DNA of 64,000 bases from Cupriavidus necator A5-1 (GTDB lineage: Bacteria; Pseudomonadota; Gammaproteobacteria; Burkholderiales; Burkholderiaceae), in NCBI RefSeq assembly GCF_000744095.1, contig NZ_JQLI01000001.1:1488001-1552000 (forward strand). The letters are read 5' to 3'. The first letter of the stretch is position 1. Each line of letters starts with the position of its first letter. Below the pieces are notes generated by a model. It made no database searches. It worked only from the letters and a program-made list of their open reading frames with translations, and was not told where the DNA came from. The translations under genes were made by a program, and so were the position numbers. Of the stretch, positions 8,389-16,462 are shown piece after piece.

Positions 8389-9147
8389 TTAGTGCGCAGC
8401 GGATTTCGGATGCAGGTCAAGGACGCGTCTAATATAGGTCTTTATGAGGCTAGCGTATTCAGCGGGGCATGCGGAAATAATATTGCTTCGACCGGATATT
8501 GATATGGCCATACGTTCCTCCGCCTCGCGGTGTGGAAGCGCCACACAAACAAGCGCTGCGCCAGCATAGAGACGATCCGAAAACACGTAGCCACTCTCCC
8601 GGATGCTTGCAAGATCCCTAAGCACTGTTGGAAGAGACAACTGGCCCTCTACATCGTGTTGCATTGCATTGTGCCGGAATATCACTTGCCGCACCTGGGG
8701 CTCTGGCATCGTGGAAAGGAACAGGCGTCCCACGCCTGAAGTGGCAAGGGGACGCGTGTCCCCCGGCATGATGCGAAGCGGCGCGGGTTTCACCGCAGGA
8801 ACAACCGATACGTACTTGATGGAGTGTCCGGCTGGAACCCCAAGCGTAACTGTCTCCCCTGTGGCCTTACTGAGCTCCTCCATGAGGTGGCATATTTCCG
8901 AGCCTGCTGCCGGCATGCCATCGATCCAGTTTCCAAGCAGCGCCACCCGAGACGTCAGTCTGTACCGTCTTCGTTCGTCCTGGACGACATAACCCATACG
9001 AACCATGCTGCGCAAGAGTCCAACCGTGCTCGATGGAGGAATCCCTAACGCATTGGCGATCTCCGAAACGCTCGCGTCTCGGCGCACCCCGTCGAAGTAC
9101 TCCAGAATCTCGAGCACGCGAACGGCAGACTTTACATTCTCCGGCAT
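8389..9147 (-). CDS. IclR-family transcriptional regulator
   Basis: A regulator of about 252 residues with the IclR layout: an N-terminal winged helix (SAVRVLEILEYF, then VSEIANALGIPPSSTVGLLRSM) and a C-terminal effector-binding domain with the family GVGRLFLSTM and SGYVFSDRL-like segments. The ATG at 9147 has AAGAGG six bases upstream. A TTG at 9153 is also in frame but poorly placed. It sits between a Bug receptor gene and the AtuA operon, all on one strand, so it probably senses an acidic intermediate and controls the operon at 7808, its own gene or both. Confidence 0.9.
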   Translation of the reverse strand: MPENVKSAVRVLEILEYFDGVRRDASVSEIANALGIPPSSTVGLLRSMVRMGYVVQDERRRYRLTSRVALLGNWIDGMPAAGSEICHLMEELSKATGETVTLGVPAGHSIKYVSVVPAVKPAPLRIMPGDTRPLATSGVGRLFLSTMPEPQVRQVIFRHNAMQHDVEGQLSLPTVLRDLASIRESGYVFSDRLYAGAALVCVALPHREAEERMAISISGRSNIISACPAEYASLIKTYIRRVLDLHPKSAAH

Positions 9148-9329
9148 GGGCAACCTCTTACTCGGTCGAATTTTCTTGCAGTGGGGTCATCGTAGGCAAG
9201 CAGAAATCGATGTCAATAAGGGATTGCCTCCCGCAGGATTGCGCTGTGAAATCTGCATCCCCCCGCACCATCATCCGGGGCCTGTCAAAGCGATACCCTC
9301 GTGGAGCAACCGCTCACCTGATATCAGCG

Positions 9330-10322
9330 CTATTTGACCACATCCACTTGCAGATTTGACTTCTGAATAACGGCGCGCCACTTTTCGACCTCGCTTTCGA
9401 AGGTCTGACGTACCATATCGGAAGACATTGGTTGGTAAAGATCAATTTGCGATCCGGCGGCCTGTTTTTGAAATTCAGGATTCTTGACCATCTGATTTAC
9501 ATTGTCCCGCAAGATGTTGGCAACGCTATCAGGGACTTTAGCTTGAGACATCAAGTAGAAGTTCATCACCGCAGATACTCCTGGAATTCCCGCTTCTTCT
9601 GCTGTTGGAATGCCCGGTGCAATTGGCGAGCGTTGTGGCGCCAAGACAGCCAGGATTCGCAGCTTACCGGCTCGATGCAATTCGATCACACTTCCAATTG
9701 TTAGGAATCCGATCTGCGTCTCGCCGCTTAGCACCGACTGAATGAGCGCCCCTCCTCCCTTGTAGGGAACATGCAGAATATCGACTCCAGATTTCTGTTT
9801 GAAGAGTTCACCCGCCACATTGGTGATTGACCCGACACCAGCAGAGGCATAAGAAAATTTTTTGTCCCCTTGCTTCAGGAGTTTCAGCAAGTCGGCAATG
9901 GTCCTTGCGGGTACGTCATTGTTAACGAAAATGACGTTCGGAGTCGCGCCCAGCAATGCGATTGGCCGTAGATCGGCCTGCCGGAAATTCGCGTTGCCAG
10001 GGTTGACCAGGGGCGCCAACACGCTGCTGCTAGTAGAACCCGCGAGGAGGGAGTATCCGTCCGGAGTCGAGTGTGCGATGAAGGCGCCAGCGATGAGCCC
10101 GCCAGCGCCGTCTTTATTGACCACCACAACGGGTTGCGCCAATTGCTTCCCGAGCTGCTGCGCTACCGTTCGCGCAAAAGCATCCGTTGGACCACCTGCG
10201 GAAGTGCCTACAAACAATTGGAGTGGCCTGGAAGGAAACTTTGTTTCGCCGCGTGCCACCATACTTTGCAGTATGAAAGTGGCAATCGCCGCGCACAGCA
10301 GTGTGCTAAAAAATTGTCTCAT
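9330..10322 (-). CDS. Tripartite tricarboxylate transporter substrate-binding protein (Bug/TctC)
   Basis: A 330-residue periplasmic binding protein. A signal peptide covers about the first 25 residues. The mature part starts KFPSRPLQLFVGTSAGGPTD, the typical Bug opening with the ligand loop, and later has NKDGAGG, LHVPYKGGG and AGIPTAEEAG segments. Bug proteins bind carboxylates in the periplasm for a TctAB permease. No TctA or TctB gene is in the window. Its place upstream of the IclR gene and AtuA operon, on the same strand, suggests that it delivers the acid used by that operon. The ATG at 10322 has GGGGA four bases upstream. Confidence 0.92.
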   Translation of the reverse strand: MRQFFSTLLCAAIATFILQSMVARGETKFPSRPLQLFVGTSAGGPTDAFARTVAQQLGKQLAQPVVVVNKDGAGGLIAGAFIAHSTPDGYSLLAGSTSSSVLAPLVNPGNANFRQADLRPIALLGATPNVIFVNNDVPARTIADLLKLLKQGDKKFSYASAGVGSITNVAGELFKQKSGVDILHVPYKGGGALIQSVLSGETQIGFLTIGSVIELHRAGKLRILAVLAPQRSPIAPGIPTAEEAGIPGVSAVMNFYLMSQAKVPDSVANILRDNVNQMVKNPEFQKQAAGSQIDLYQPMSSDMVRQTFESEVEKWRAVIQKSNLQVDVVK

Positions 10323-10502
10323 CGCATCCCCTAGTTTGGTGATTTGTGTCAGAACGCCTTCCCGACTTAGGCTAGCCCGGCCACCGAATCGCCGGCAAGA
10401 GAATGTGGTTCGATTTCACATATGCGAATACTTGACGCTGTCAGCTGGAGACGCTTGGCGGAGCTTAACGGAAAGGTCACCTCGATTCAGAGCTCCAATG
10501 CG

Positions 10503-11117
10503 CTACGCCTGAGGCGTTTGATCTATCGCCGCGAGTGTCGCTTCGCTAGCCGAGATCGAAACTCCTGCAGCTTTGAGGAGTGTGCGGGCGGCAGCAATTG
10601 CGGGGCGCATCATTGCGGAGTTTTGATGGATCAAAACCGCCGCGTACGCCCCGTCAACGAGTAGCGCCAGCTGTGTCGCCAAAGTATCAGGGTCATCGAC
10701 ATCAAGCTGTGACAACAGGCCCCGGTACCACAACCGGCGACTTTCCTTGTAGGCGATAGCCAACTCCCGCGCCTTGCTATCCTCGCTGCCGATCTCGGCG
10801 AGCACATTTAGAAACGCACAGCCGCGGAATTCACGAGCGCCATTCAGAGAGCGCGCGATCCACTCCAGGTTGGCCAGGATCTGCTCCGCCGGCGGTTTGG
10901 TGGAGGCCGCGGGTAGCGGCCGGAAGCGCCCTTGCAAATAGGCAATCACCAAATCGTCCTTTGACGGGAAATGCCGATAGAACGTCTTCTTGCTGATACC
11001 TAATTCAGCCGCAATTGCGTCTACACCCACCGATTTGATTCCCTGGGCATAGAACAGCCGATCCGCTACCGCCACGATCCGTTCACGCATCGCCAACACC
11101 CCATCACTATCTCCCAC
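10503..11117 (-). CDS. TetR/AcrR-family transcriptional regulator
   Basis: About 204 residues. The N-terminal helix-turn-helix is clear (RERIVAVADRLFYAQG, then VDAIAAELGISKKTFYRHF) and a TetR C-terminal domain follows. I chose the GTG at 11117 because TAGGAGA lies six bases upstream. Longer in-frame starts have no site and add unrelated residues. The gene is divergent from the hydratase at 11492. Two nearly identical palindromes (GGAAAC-N6-GTTTCC) lie between them at 11182 and 11258, so self-control and control of the rightward operon is the natural reading. The downstream gene resembles LiuC, and TetR-type control of acyl-CoA genes is common in this group. Confidence 0.9.
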   Translation of the reverse strand: MGDSDGVLAMRERIVAVADRLFYAQGIKSVGVDAIAAELGISKKTFYRHFPSKDDLVIAYLQGRFRPLPAASTKPPAEQILANLEWIARSLNGAREFRGCAFLNVLAEIGSEDSKARELAIAYKESRRLWYRGLLSQLDVDDPDTLATQLALLVDGAYAAVLIHQNSAMMRPAIAAARTLLKAAGVSISASEATLAAIDQTPQA

Positions 11118-11181
11118 CAGAAATCTCCTAGCGCCTCGAAAGTTACATTTACCCTCTTGGTCCCGCGCCCCCCACGGAAAC

Positions 11182-11199
11182 GGAAACCTATCTGTTTCC
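11182..11199. promoter_or_regulatory. TetR operator candidate, palindrome 1
   Basis: GGAAAC-CTATCT-GTTTCC is a perfect 6+6 palindrome with a 6-base spacer, 65 bases upstream of the tetR GTG start. The same arms recur at 11258. Two copies of one palindrome in a divergent regulator-target gap is the standard arrangement for TetR binding sites. Confidence 0.7.
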
Positions 11200-11225
11200 A
11201 CCCACACCGGATTTCCATTGCATCC

Positions 11226-11254
11226 TTGAAACCAAACAAGGACACTGCTATTGT
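11226..11254 (+). promoter_or_regulatory. Candidate sigma-70 promoter for the rightward operon
   Basis: TTGAAA at 11226-11231 and TATTGT at 11249-11254 are 17 bases apart, close to the vegetative consensus. Palindrome 2 starts four bases after the -10 box and so would cover the transcription start, as expected for repression. The leader to the ATG at 11492 would then be about 230 bases, which is long. Confidence 0.5.
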
Positions 11255-11257
11255 AGT

Positions 11258-11275
11258 GGAAACCGATAAGTTTCC
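11258..11275. promoter_or_regulatory. TetR operator candidate, palindrome 2
   Basis: GGAAAC-CGATAA-GTTTCC has the same arms and spacer length as the site at 11182. It overlaps the predicted start of transcription of the rightward operon. Confidence 0.7.
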
Positions 11276-11491
11276 AAGGACCATCTCAGTGTGATGAATG
11301 CGCCTCAGCCATGGACGCATCGCATATCGTCAATGGCCGCAGAGAACGTAATTCGAGGGTGCCCGCTCCAGAAAGCGTTTGCACGCGACATATCCCAGGC
11401 ATTGGCGATATCCAGTAGCACAATGGCAGCCACGTGTCTCTGTAGGCTGCCCGATCCCGCATCAACGCAAACCGCCAAATGAGGTGTGTAA

Positions 11492-12283
11492 ATGACCGAG
11501 GACATGATCCTTCTGAACAAAAGCGGCGGCGTCGCGCGCGTCACTTTGAATCGGCCTGATCTGCGCAACGCCTTTAACGACGTACTGATATCAGAACTGC
11601 ACGCCATGCTTGTCGACATTGAGCAGGATCCGTCGGTGCGTGCCGTGGTTCTTGCCGGCAATGGCCCGGCATTCTGCGCGGGTGCGGACCTTGGCTGGAT
11701 GAAGCGCATGGCAGACTTCGAGCACGCGCAGAACCTTTCCGACGCACAGGCGCTAGCCGATATGCTGGCCACCCTGGATCGCATACAGAAGCCCACCATC
11801 GCACGCGTGCATGGTGCCGCGTTTGCCGGCGGAACTGGGCTCGTGGCTGCCTGCGATATGGCAATCGGCAGCCTTGATGCCAAATTCTGTTTTTCAGAAG
11901 TCAGGCTCGGCCTATCTCCTGCCACCATCAGCCCATACGTACTGCGGGCCATTGGCGAGCGCGCCGCGCGGCGCTACTTTCTCACCGCTGAAATTTTCGA
12001 TTCCGCTGAAGCGTACAGGCTTGGCCTGCTTTCGGCCCTGGTGCCGCCTGACGCATTGGATGCCACGGTAGACGCCTTGGTGCAGCATTTGCTGGCGGGT
12101 GGTCCACAGGCGCTCGCGAAAATCAAGGACCTCATCATGGCCGTCTCGGGTCAGCCTGTGAACGAAGCGCTCTCGGTCAACACGGCGGAACGCATTGCCG
12201 ATATCCGAGTGTCGCCCGAAGGGAGGGAAGGCATCGCTTCGTTCCTCGAAAAGCGCAAGCCTTCATGGAGCTTCGCCTCATGA
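11492..12283 (+). CDS. Enoyl-CoA hydratase, methylglutaconyl-CoA hydratase-like (LiuC type)
   Basis: A 263-residue crotonase. It has the oxyanion loop AFCAGADLGWMKRM. The GGTGLVAACDMAIG and FSEVRLGLSPATISPYV segments are typical of LiuC/AtuE-type hydratases of leucine and acyclic terpene breakdown. As in that subgroup, glycine stands at the first glutamate position and the second glutamate is kept. It is the first gene after the tetR-facing promoter, with AGGTG five bases before the ATG. It probably hydrates a branched 3-methyl-enoyl-CoA-type substrate. Carboxylase and lyase genes of the leucine pathway are absent here, so the exact substrate is open. Confidence 0.87.
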   Translation: MTEDMILLNKSGGVARVTLNRPDLRNAFNDVLISELHAMLVDIEQDPSVRAVVLAGNGPAFCAGADLGWMKRMADFEHAQNLSDAQALADMLATLDRIQKPTIARVHGAAFAGGTGLVAACDMAIGSLDAKFCFSEVRLGLSPATISPYVLRAIGERAARRYFLTAEIFDSAEAYRLGLLSALVPPDALDATVDALVQHLLAGGPQALAKIKDLIMAVSGQPVNEALSVNTAERIADIRVSPEGREGIASFLEKRKPSWSFAS

Positions 12284-12367
12284 ATTGCATCTTCGATCTT
12301 TGTCAAATTTTCGATTGAGACTTGCGCGTTTGTCGTGATCTTCCCCGCGCGCACACGGGCGTTCAAC

Positions 12368-13315
12368 ATGCAGATCAACTTCGACTTGACCGACCTCCGA
12401 CTATTTCTCGCCGTGGCCGACGAGCAGAACCTCACCCGGGGGGCCCATCGGGTGTTTCTGTCCCCCTCGGCGGCGAGTTCTCGTATCAGGAAACTCGAGG
12501 AACACACGAGCGCTCCACTTTTTTATCGAAATCTTCAAGGCCTTGAGCTGACTGCGCTGGGAACCGCGTTTCACAGGCATGCGCGTCTTGTGCTTCGACA
12601 GGTCGATCTCTTTCAGGACGAATTCGACGTGGACGGGTCCGGCGCCGGACGTCTGCGTATTTTTGCAAACACAACCGCCGTGACTGAGTTCATGCCGGAG
12701 ATTCTCGCGCGATTCATGGCCAAGCGACCAGGCATCACCGTCGACATGCTAGAGCGAGTGACTGCCGACATCGTGAACGGCGTGCTGGAAGAAACCGCTG
12801 ACATCGGCATAGTTGCCGGACCCATTGCGCAGGAGGGTCTCCAGGTGATCCCGTTCAGCAGCGACAATGTCGTCCTAGTCACTCCGCAATCTCACCCACT
12901 TTCCGCCCATCATTCCGTTCGTTATGTTGACGTGCTCGACTACCCGCAAATTGGCCTGCACGAGGGTAGTTCAATGTTGTCGTTCGTGCGCGATGTAGCA
13001 CGGCAGCATGGGAAGCCATTGAAGGTGCGTATCCAGGTACGGAGCTTCGAGGCAATGTGTTGCATGGCTGAAGCCGGGGTCGGTGTCGCTCTGGTTCCAG
13101 AGTCTGCGGCATTGCGGCACCAGGAGCAGATGAAGTTGTGCGTGGTTCCGGTGCAGGAAAGCTGGGCCGTCCGTCAGCGATCTATCGTAGTGCGCGAACT
13201 CAATGCACTTTCCCTCGCGGGCCGTTCCCTGATTGAGGATATCTGCGCCGCGTACAGCAACTCTACGCGCCACATCGACCGCGCCCCCGGCATGGTGTTC
13301 GATATCGCCGCATGA
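12368..13315 (+). CDS. LysR-family transcriptional regulator
   Basis: About 315 residues. The N-terminal winged helix (DLRLFLAVADEQNLTRGAHR, then SPSAASSRIRKLEEH) and a LysR effector domain are evident. The ATG at 12368 lies directly before the first helix. An upstream GTG at 12335 would add unrelated residues. The gene sits on the same strand between the hydratase and the second AtuA pair, an embedded position instead of the usual divergent one. It may control the genes that begin at 13387. A 70-base gap before that gene could hold its target site. Confidence 0.88.
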   Translation: MQINFDLTDLRLFLAVADEQNLTRGAHRVFLSPSAASSRIRKLEEHTSAPLFYRNLQGLELTALGTAFHRHARLVLRQVDLFQDEFDVDGSGAGRLRIFANTTAVTEFMPEILARFMAKRPGITVDMLERVTADIVNGVLEETADIGIVAGPIAQEGLQVIPFSSDNVVLVTPQSHPLSAHHSVRYVDVLDYPQIGLHEGSSMLSFVRDVARQHGKPLKVRIQVRSFEAMCCMAEAGVGVALVPESAALRHQEQMKLCVVPVQESWAVRQRSIVVRELNALSLAGRSLIEDICAAYSNSTRHIDRAPGMVFDIAA

Positions 13316-13386
13316 GGGCTACTAAAATATGCGATGTACGCGTGAACGCCCCATGAATACACTCTGATCAACGTACAGATGAATGC

Positions 13387-14757
13387 GTGGGACTCGTGAA
13401 AACAGTAACGCTTGCCGCAGGACTGGGCTTCTATGGTGACTCTATCGCGCATGTGAAGCGCAGCGTCGAAGCCAATTGTCCGCAATATGTATGCTCAGAC
13501 CATCTTGGTGAATTGACGCTCTCGATCCTTCAGAAGGATCGGCATCGAGACGGTCGTTTGGGTTACACACGCGATCTTATCCCTCTGATGAGCGCACTAT
13601 GGCCCATCACGCGCGATCAGAAGACACGATTCATCCTGAACGCTGGCGGGCTGAACCCGGCGGGTGCAGGGCAGGCGTTGAGCGAAGCATTCATCGCCAA
13701 TGGATACAAAGCCCGCATCGCAGTCGTTGAAGGCGACGACGTGCTCCATCGGCTTGAAGAGCTTCGTGAGCATGGGGAGTCCCTGACCAATCTGGATACC
13801 GGGGAAGCAGTTGATCCGGTGCTTCACAAGTTCAGTTTCGCCAATGCCTATCTTGGCGCGAAGCCTTTGGTTGAGGCGTTGCAAACTGGTGCGGACATTG
13901 TAGTGACCGGCCGCGTAGCGGATGCATGTTTATTCCTCGCGCCATTGATCCACGAGTTCGGGTGGAAATGGGACGAATACGACAAGCTGGCCCGGGGGCT
14001 GGCGGTAGGTCATTTGCTGGAGTGTTCTGGCCAGGTCAGTGGCGGCAACTTCGGCGGCGATTGGGAAAGCATCCAGGACCTTGCGCACCTCGGCTACCCG
14101 GTCGCTACCGTCGACGAGTCTGGCGTGGCTGTTATCCACAAGGCAGAAGGAAGCGGAGGTCGGATCGATTTCGACTCAGTGCGGCAACAACTGCTGTATG
14201 AAGTGAATGACCCAAGGGCTTATGTCTCCCCCGATGTAGTGCTCGATATGTCGTCGATTTCGCTTGTCGATCTCGGGAACGACAAGGTGCGCGTAGAAGG
14301 GGCCACTGGCAAACCTCGTCCGGATCGCTTGAAACTCGTCGCAGGCTATCCGGCCGGCTTCGTGGCCAGCGCGATGCTTGGCTACAGTTGGCCCGATGCC
14401 ATGAAGAAGGCAAAGGCAGCAGCCGCCATCGTGGAAGCCGTCATTGCGGACTCGGGAGCCCTATACGAAGAGATTGACATCAGCTATCTCGGCTTCAACG
14501 CGCTGCATGGCCCCCTTTCGGACCGATCGCTCGTCAACGAACTGAACGAAGTCTTTCTGCGGGTCGCGGTCAAGGCGCGAGACAGGAAGCTCGCAGCAGC
14601 ATTTGGTCAGCATTTCCCCTGGATGATGGTCGGCGGCCCCCCCTTTGTCGCGGCGTTACCAAACAGTGATGTGCGCGAGCTAACATCGATTTGGCCAACT
14701 TTGGTCGCTCGTGAGCTCGTAGAGAACCAGATTCGCATGACTATGATTGAAACGTGA
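13387..14757 (+). CDS. Acyclic terpene utilisation AtuA family protein, second copy
   Basis: 456 residues. It starts VKTVTLAAGLGFYGDS and carries NAGGLNPAGAGQ, GRVADACLFLAPLIHEF and SGGNFGGDWE, which align with the family and with the product of 3323-4702. The start is GTG; a second GTG nine bases on (before KTVTL) is also possible, and nearby ATG codons are in other frames. Like the first copy it lacks the C-terminal domain, which is the next gene. The paralogues differ along their whole length, so this is not a recent duplication. It lies with an MDR reductase and a CoA-transferase on the plus strand. Confidence 0.86.
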   Translation: MGLVKTVTLAAGLGFYGDSIAHVKRSVEANCPQYVCSDHLGELTLSILQKDRHRDGRLGYTRDLIPLMSALWPITRDQKTRFILNAGGLNPAGAGQALSEAFIANGYKARIAVVEGDDVLHRLEELREHGESLTNLDTGEAVDPVLHKFSFANAYLGAKPLVEALQTGADIVVTGRVADACLFLAPLIHEFGWKWDEYDKLARGLAVGHLLECSGQVSGGNFGGDWESIQDLAHLGYPVATVDESGVAVIHKAEGSGGRIDFDSVRQQLLYEVNDPRAYVSPDVVLDMSSISLVDLGNDKVRVEGATGKPRPDRLKLVAGYPAGFVASAMLGYSWPDAMKKAKAAAAIVEAVIADSGALYEEIDISYLGFNALHGPLSDRSLVNELNEVFLRVAVKARDRKLAAAFGQHFPWMMVGGPPFVAALPNSDVRELTSIWPTLVARELVENQIRMTMIET

Positions 14758-14759
14758 GA

Positions 14760-15074
14760 ATGCAGAAGCCACTTACTCTGAATGACATTGCACTGGCACG
14801 CAGTGGAGACAAAGGCGACAAGGTCAACATCGGGCTATTCGCGAAGGATGCCACGGCTTTCGAACTTATCCGGTCGAAAGTGACAACGACGGCTTTGAAG
14901 CGGCACTTCGAACTCATGCCATGGACCGATATCGAGGTACACGAAGTGCGGAAAATCATGGCGTTGAATATCGTATTTTCGGGTGCATTGCCGGGAGGTG
15001 GTCCTGAGTCGTTGCGGGTGGACAACCTTGCCAAAACGATGGCCTCGGCACTGTTGCGGATGCAGATTAGTTGA
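14760..15074 (+). CDS. Small AtuA-partner protein, second copy
   Basis: About 104 residues with LARSGDKGDKVNIGLFAK near the N-terminus and GALPGGGPESLRVDN near the C-terminus. These match the small protein encoded at 2994-3320 and the C-terminal domain of long AtuA proteins. The ATG at 14760 is 3 bases after the AtuA stop. A GTG at 14754 overlaps the stop. Translation is almost certainly coupled. The strict pairing of the two genes in both arms indicates a two-subunit protein. Confidence 0.8.
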   Translation: MQKPLTLNDIALARSGDKGDKVNIGLFAKDATAFELIRSKVTTTALKRHFELMPWTDIEVHEVRKIMALNIVFSGALPGGGPESLRVDNLAKTMASALLRMQIS

Positions 15075-15246
15075 ATTTCAATGCCGCTTCAATCATCGCC
15101 ATCAGTAGTGGCCTGCGCGGTAAATCAATGCATACGACCCTTGAAGATTCCGGACTGACTTCGGCGCTAGCTCCCGAATGCCAGATGTCGTCGCCATCCT
15201 CCGCTCAATATGCAACCCTTTCCTACATCCGCATGGAGATCCCAAC

Positions 15247-16227
15247 ATGAAAGCTGTCGTAGTCTCGGAATATGGCCCTCTCGAACAGTTGCGTATCCAG
15301 TCAGTTCCGGAGCCAGAGCTGCGCAATGGATGCGTCCGCATCGGCGTAAAGGTCGCCGCCATCAATCCTCCCGATGTGCTGATGCCCCAGGGGAAGTACC
15401 ACGTCAAGCCCCCCTTCCCGTTTGTTCTGGGTATCGAAGCTGCAGGGGTCGTTTTGGAAACAGCCCCAGATGTCTCGGCTCTGCGCGTCGGAGACCGCGT
15501 GATGACCTATGCGGGGGACAGCTGCTTTGCGGAGCAAATCGTTGTGCCGGCCACCCGCGTATTTAAGGTACCGGATGGGATGAGCGACGAGACGGCCGCC
15601 GGGTTCTCTGTCGTGTACGGCACTGCGCATCACGCCCTTGTCGACGCAGGCGCACTCCAGAAAGGCGAGACACTCGTTGTGCTTGGTGCCTCCGGCGGAA
15701 TTGGGCTCTGTTCCATTCAGATTGGCAAGGCGCTCGGAGCGCGCGTGATTGCGGTCGCGAGTACAGCCGAGAAGCTGGCGAAGTGCAAGGAGCACGGCGC
15801 CGATGAACTGATTCAGGGCGACGAATCTTTACGCGATCGCATCAAGGAACTGACCGGCGGTAAAGGCGCCGAGGTCATTATGGACATCGTTGGGGGAGAT
15901 GCGACGGACAGTGCAATCCGGGCGATTGCCCCGTATGGGAGGTATCTGATCGCTGGGTATGCAAGCGGCATCGTCCCAAACATCAAGGCCAATCTCATCT
16001 TCCTAAAGCAAGCGCGAGTAATCGGCGCAAGCTTCCGCATCCTGCTGGAACGTAGCCCGGAATCTGCCGCCGCCAATATTCGGCACCTGTGCGATCTTTG
16101 GGAGCACGGACTATTGAAGCCCGAAGTTACTGCCCGCTACCCTTTCGAGCAGGTTGTTGATGCGCTAAAGCATGTCGGTGAGCGCAAAGTCGTAGGCAAA
16201 GCAGTGTTGCATGTGCAATCGGCTTGA
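15247..16227 (+). CDS. Zinc-free MDR oxidoreductase, quinone reductase/enoyl reductase type
   Basis: 326 residues of the medium-chain dehydrogenase/reductase superfamily. The N-terminal catalytic domain has GIEAAGVV and INPPDVL, and the nucleotide-binding motif LGASGGIGLCSIQ lies at about residues 146-158. Zinc ligands of alcohol dehydrogenases are not evident, so it belongs with NADPH:quinone or enoyl reductases. The ATG at 15247 with GGAGA upstream is preferred over a start 69 bases earlier. Between the AtuA pair and a CoA-transferase it may reduce an enoyl intermediate of the same pathway. That role is inferred from position only. Confidence 0.86.
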   Translation: MKAVVVSEYGPLEQLRIQSVPEPELRNGCVRIGVKVAAINPPDVLMPQGKYHVKPPFPFVLGIEAAGVVLETAPDVSALRVGDRVMTYAGDSCFAEQIVVPATRVFKVPDGMSDETAAGFSVVYGTAHHALVDAGALQKGETLVVLGASGGIGLCSIQIGKALGARVIAVASTAEKLAKCKEHGADELIQGDESLRDRIKELTGGKGAEVIMDIVGGDATDSAIRAIAPYGRYLIAGYASGIVPNIKANLIFLKQARVIGASFRILLERSPESAAANIRHLCDLWEHGLLKPEVTARYPFEQVVDALKHVGERKVVGKAVLHVQSA

Positions 16228-16462
16228 GTCGTATCTTAAAGCCTTTTACATTCCGCAGCTGTCTTCGCCCAGTTTTCCGGAGGGAGCGCAATGGCTGCGC
16301 GTGGTCGGTGCGAGCAGTAGTGGCGCCTCGTGAGCGCGCCCTCCTCTGGGTACGTCGTTACTTCCGCGCATGAGCAACCCGGTAATCGTTTCAGGCTTTG
16401 GTTCACCTCGTTCCTGACTGCGAACGGATTTGACACCATCACGTAGAAATCGGAGATATGCA

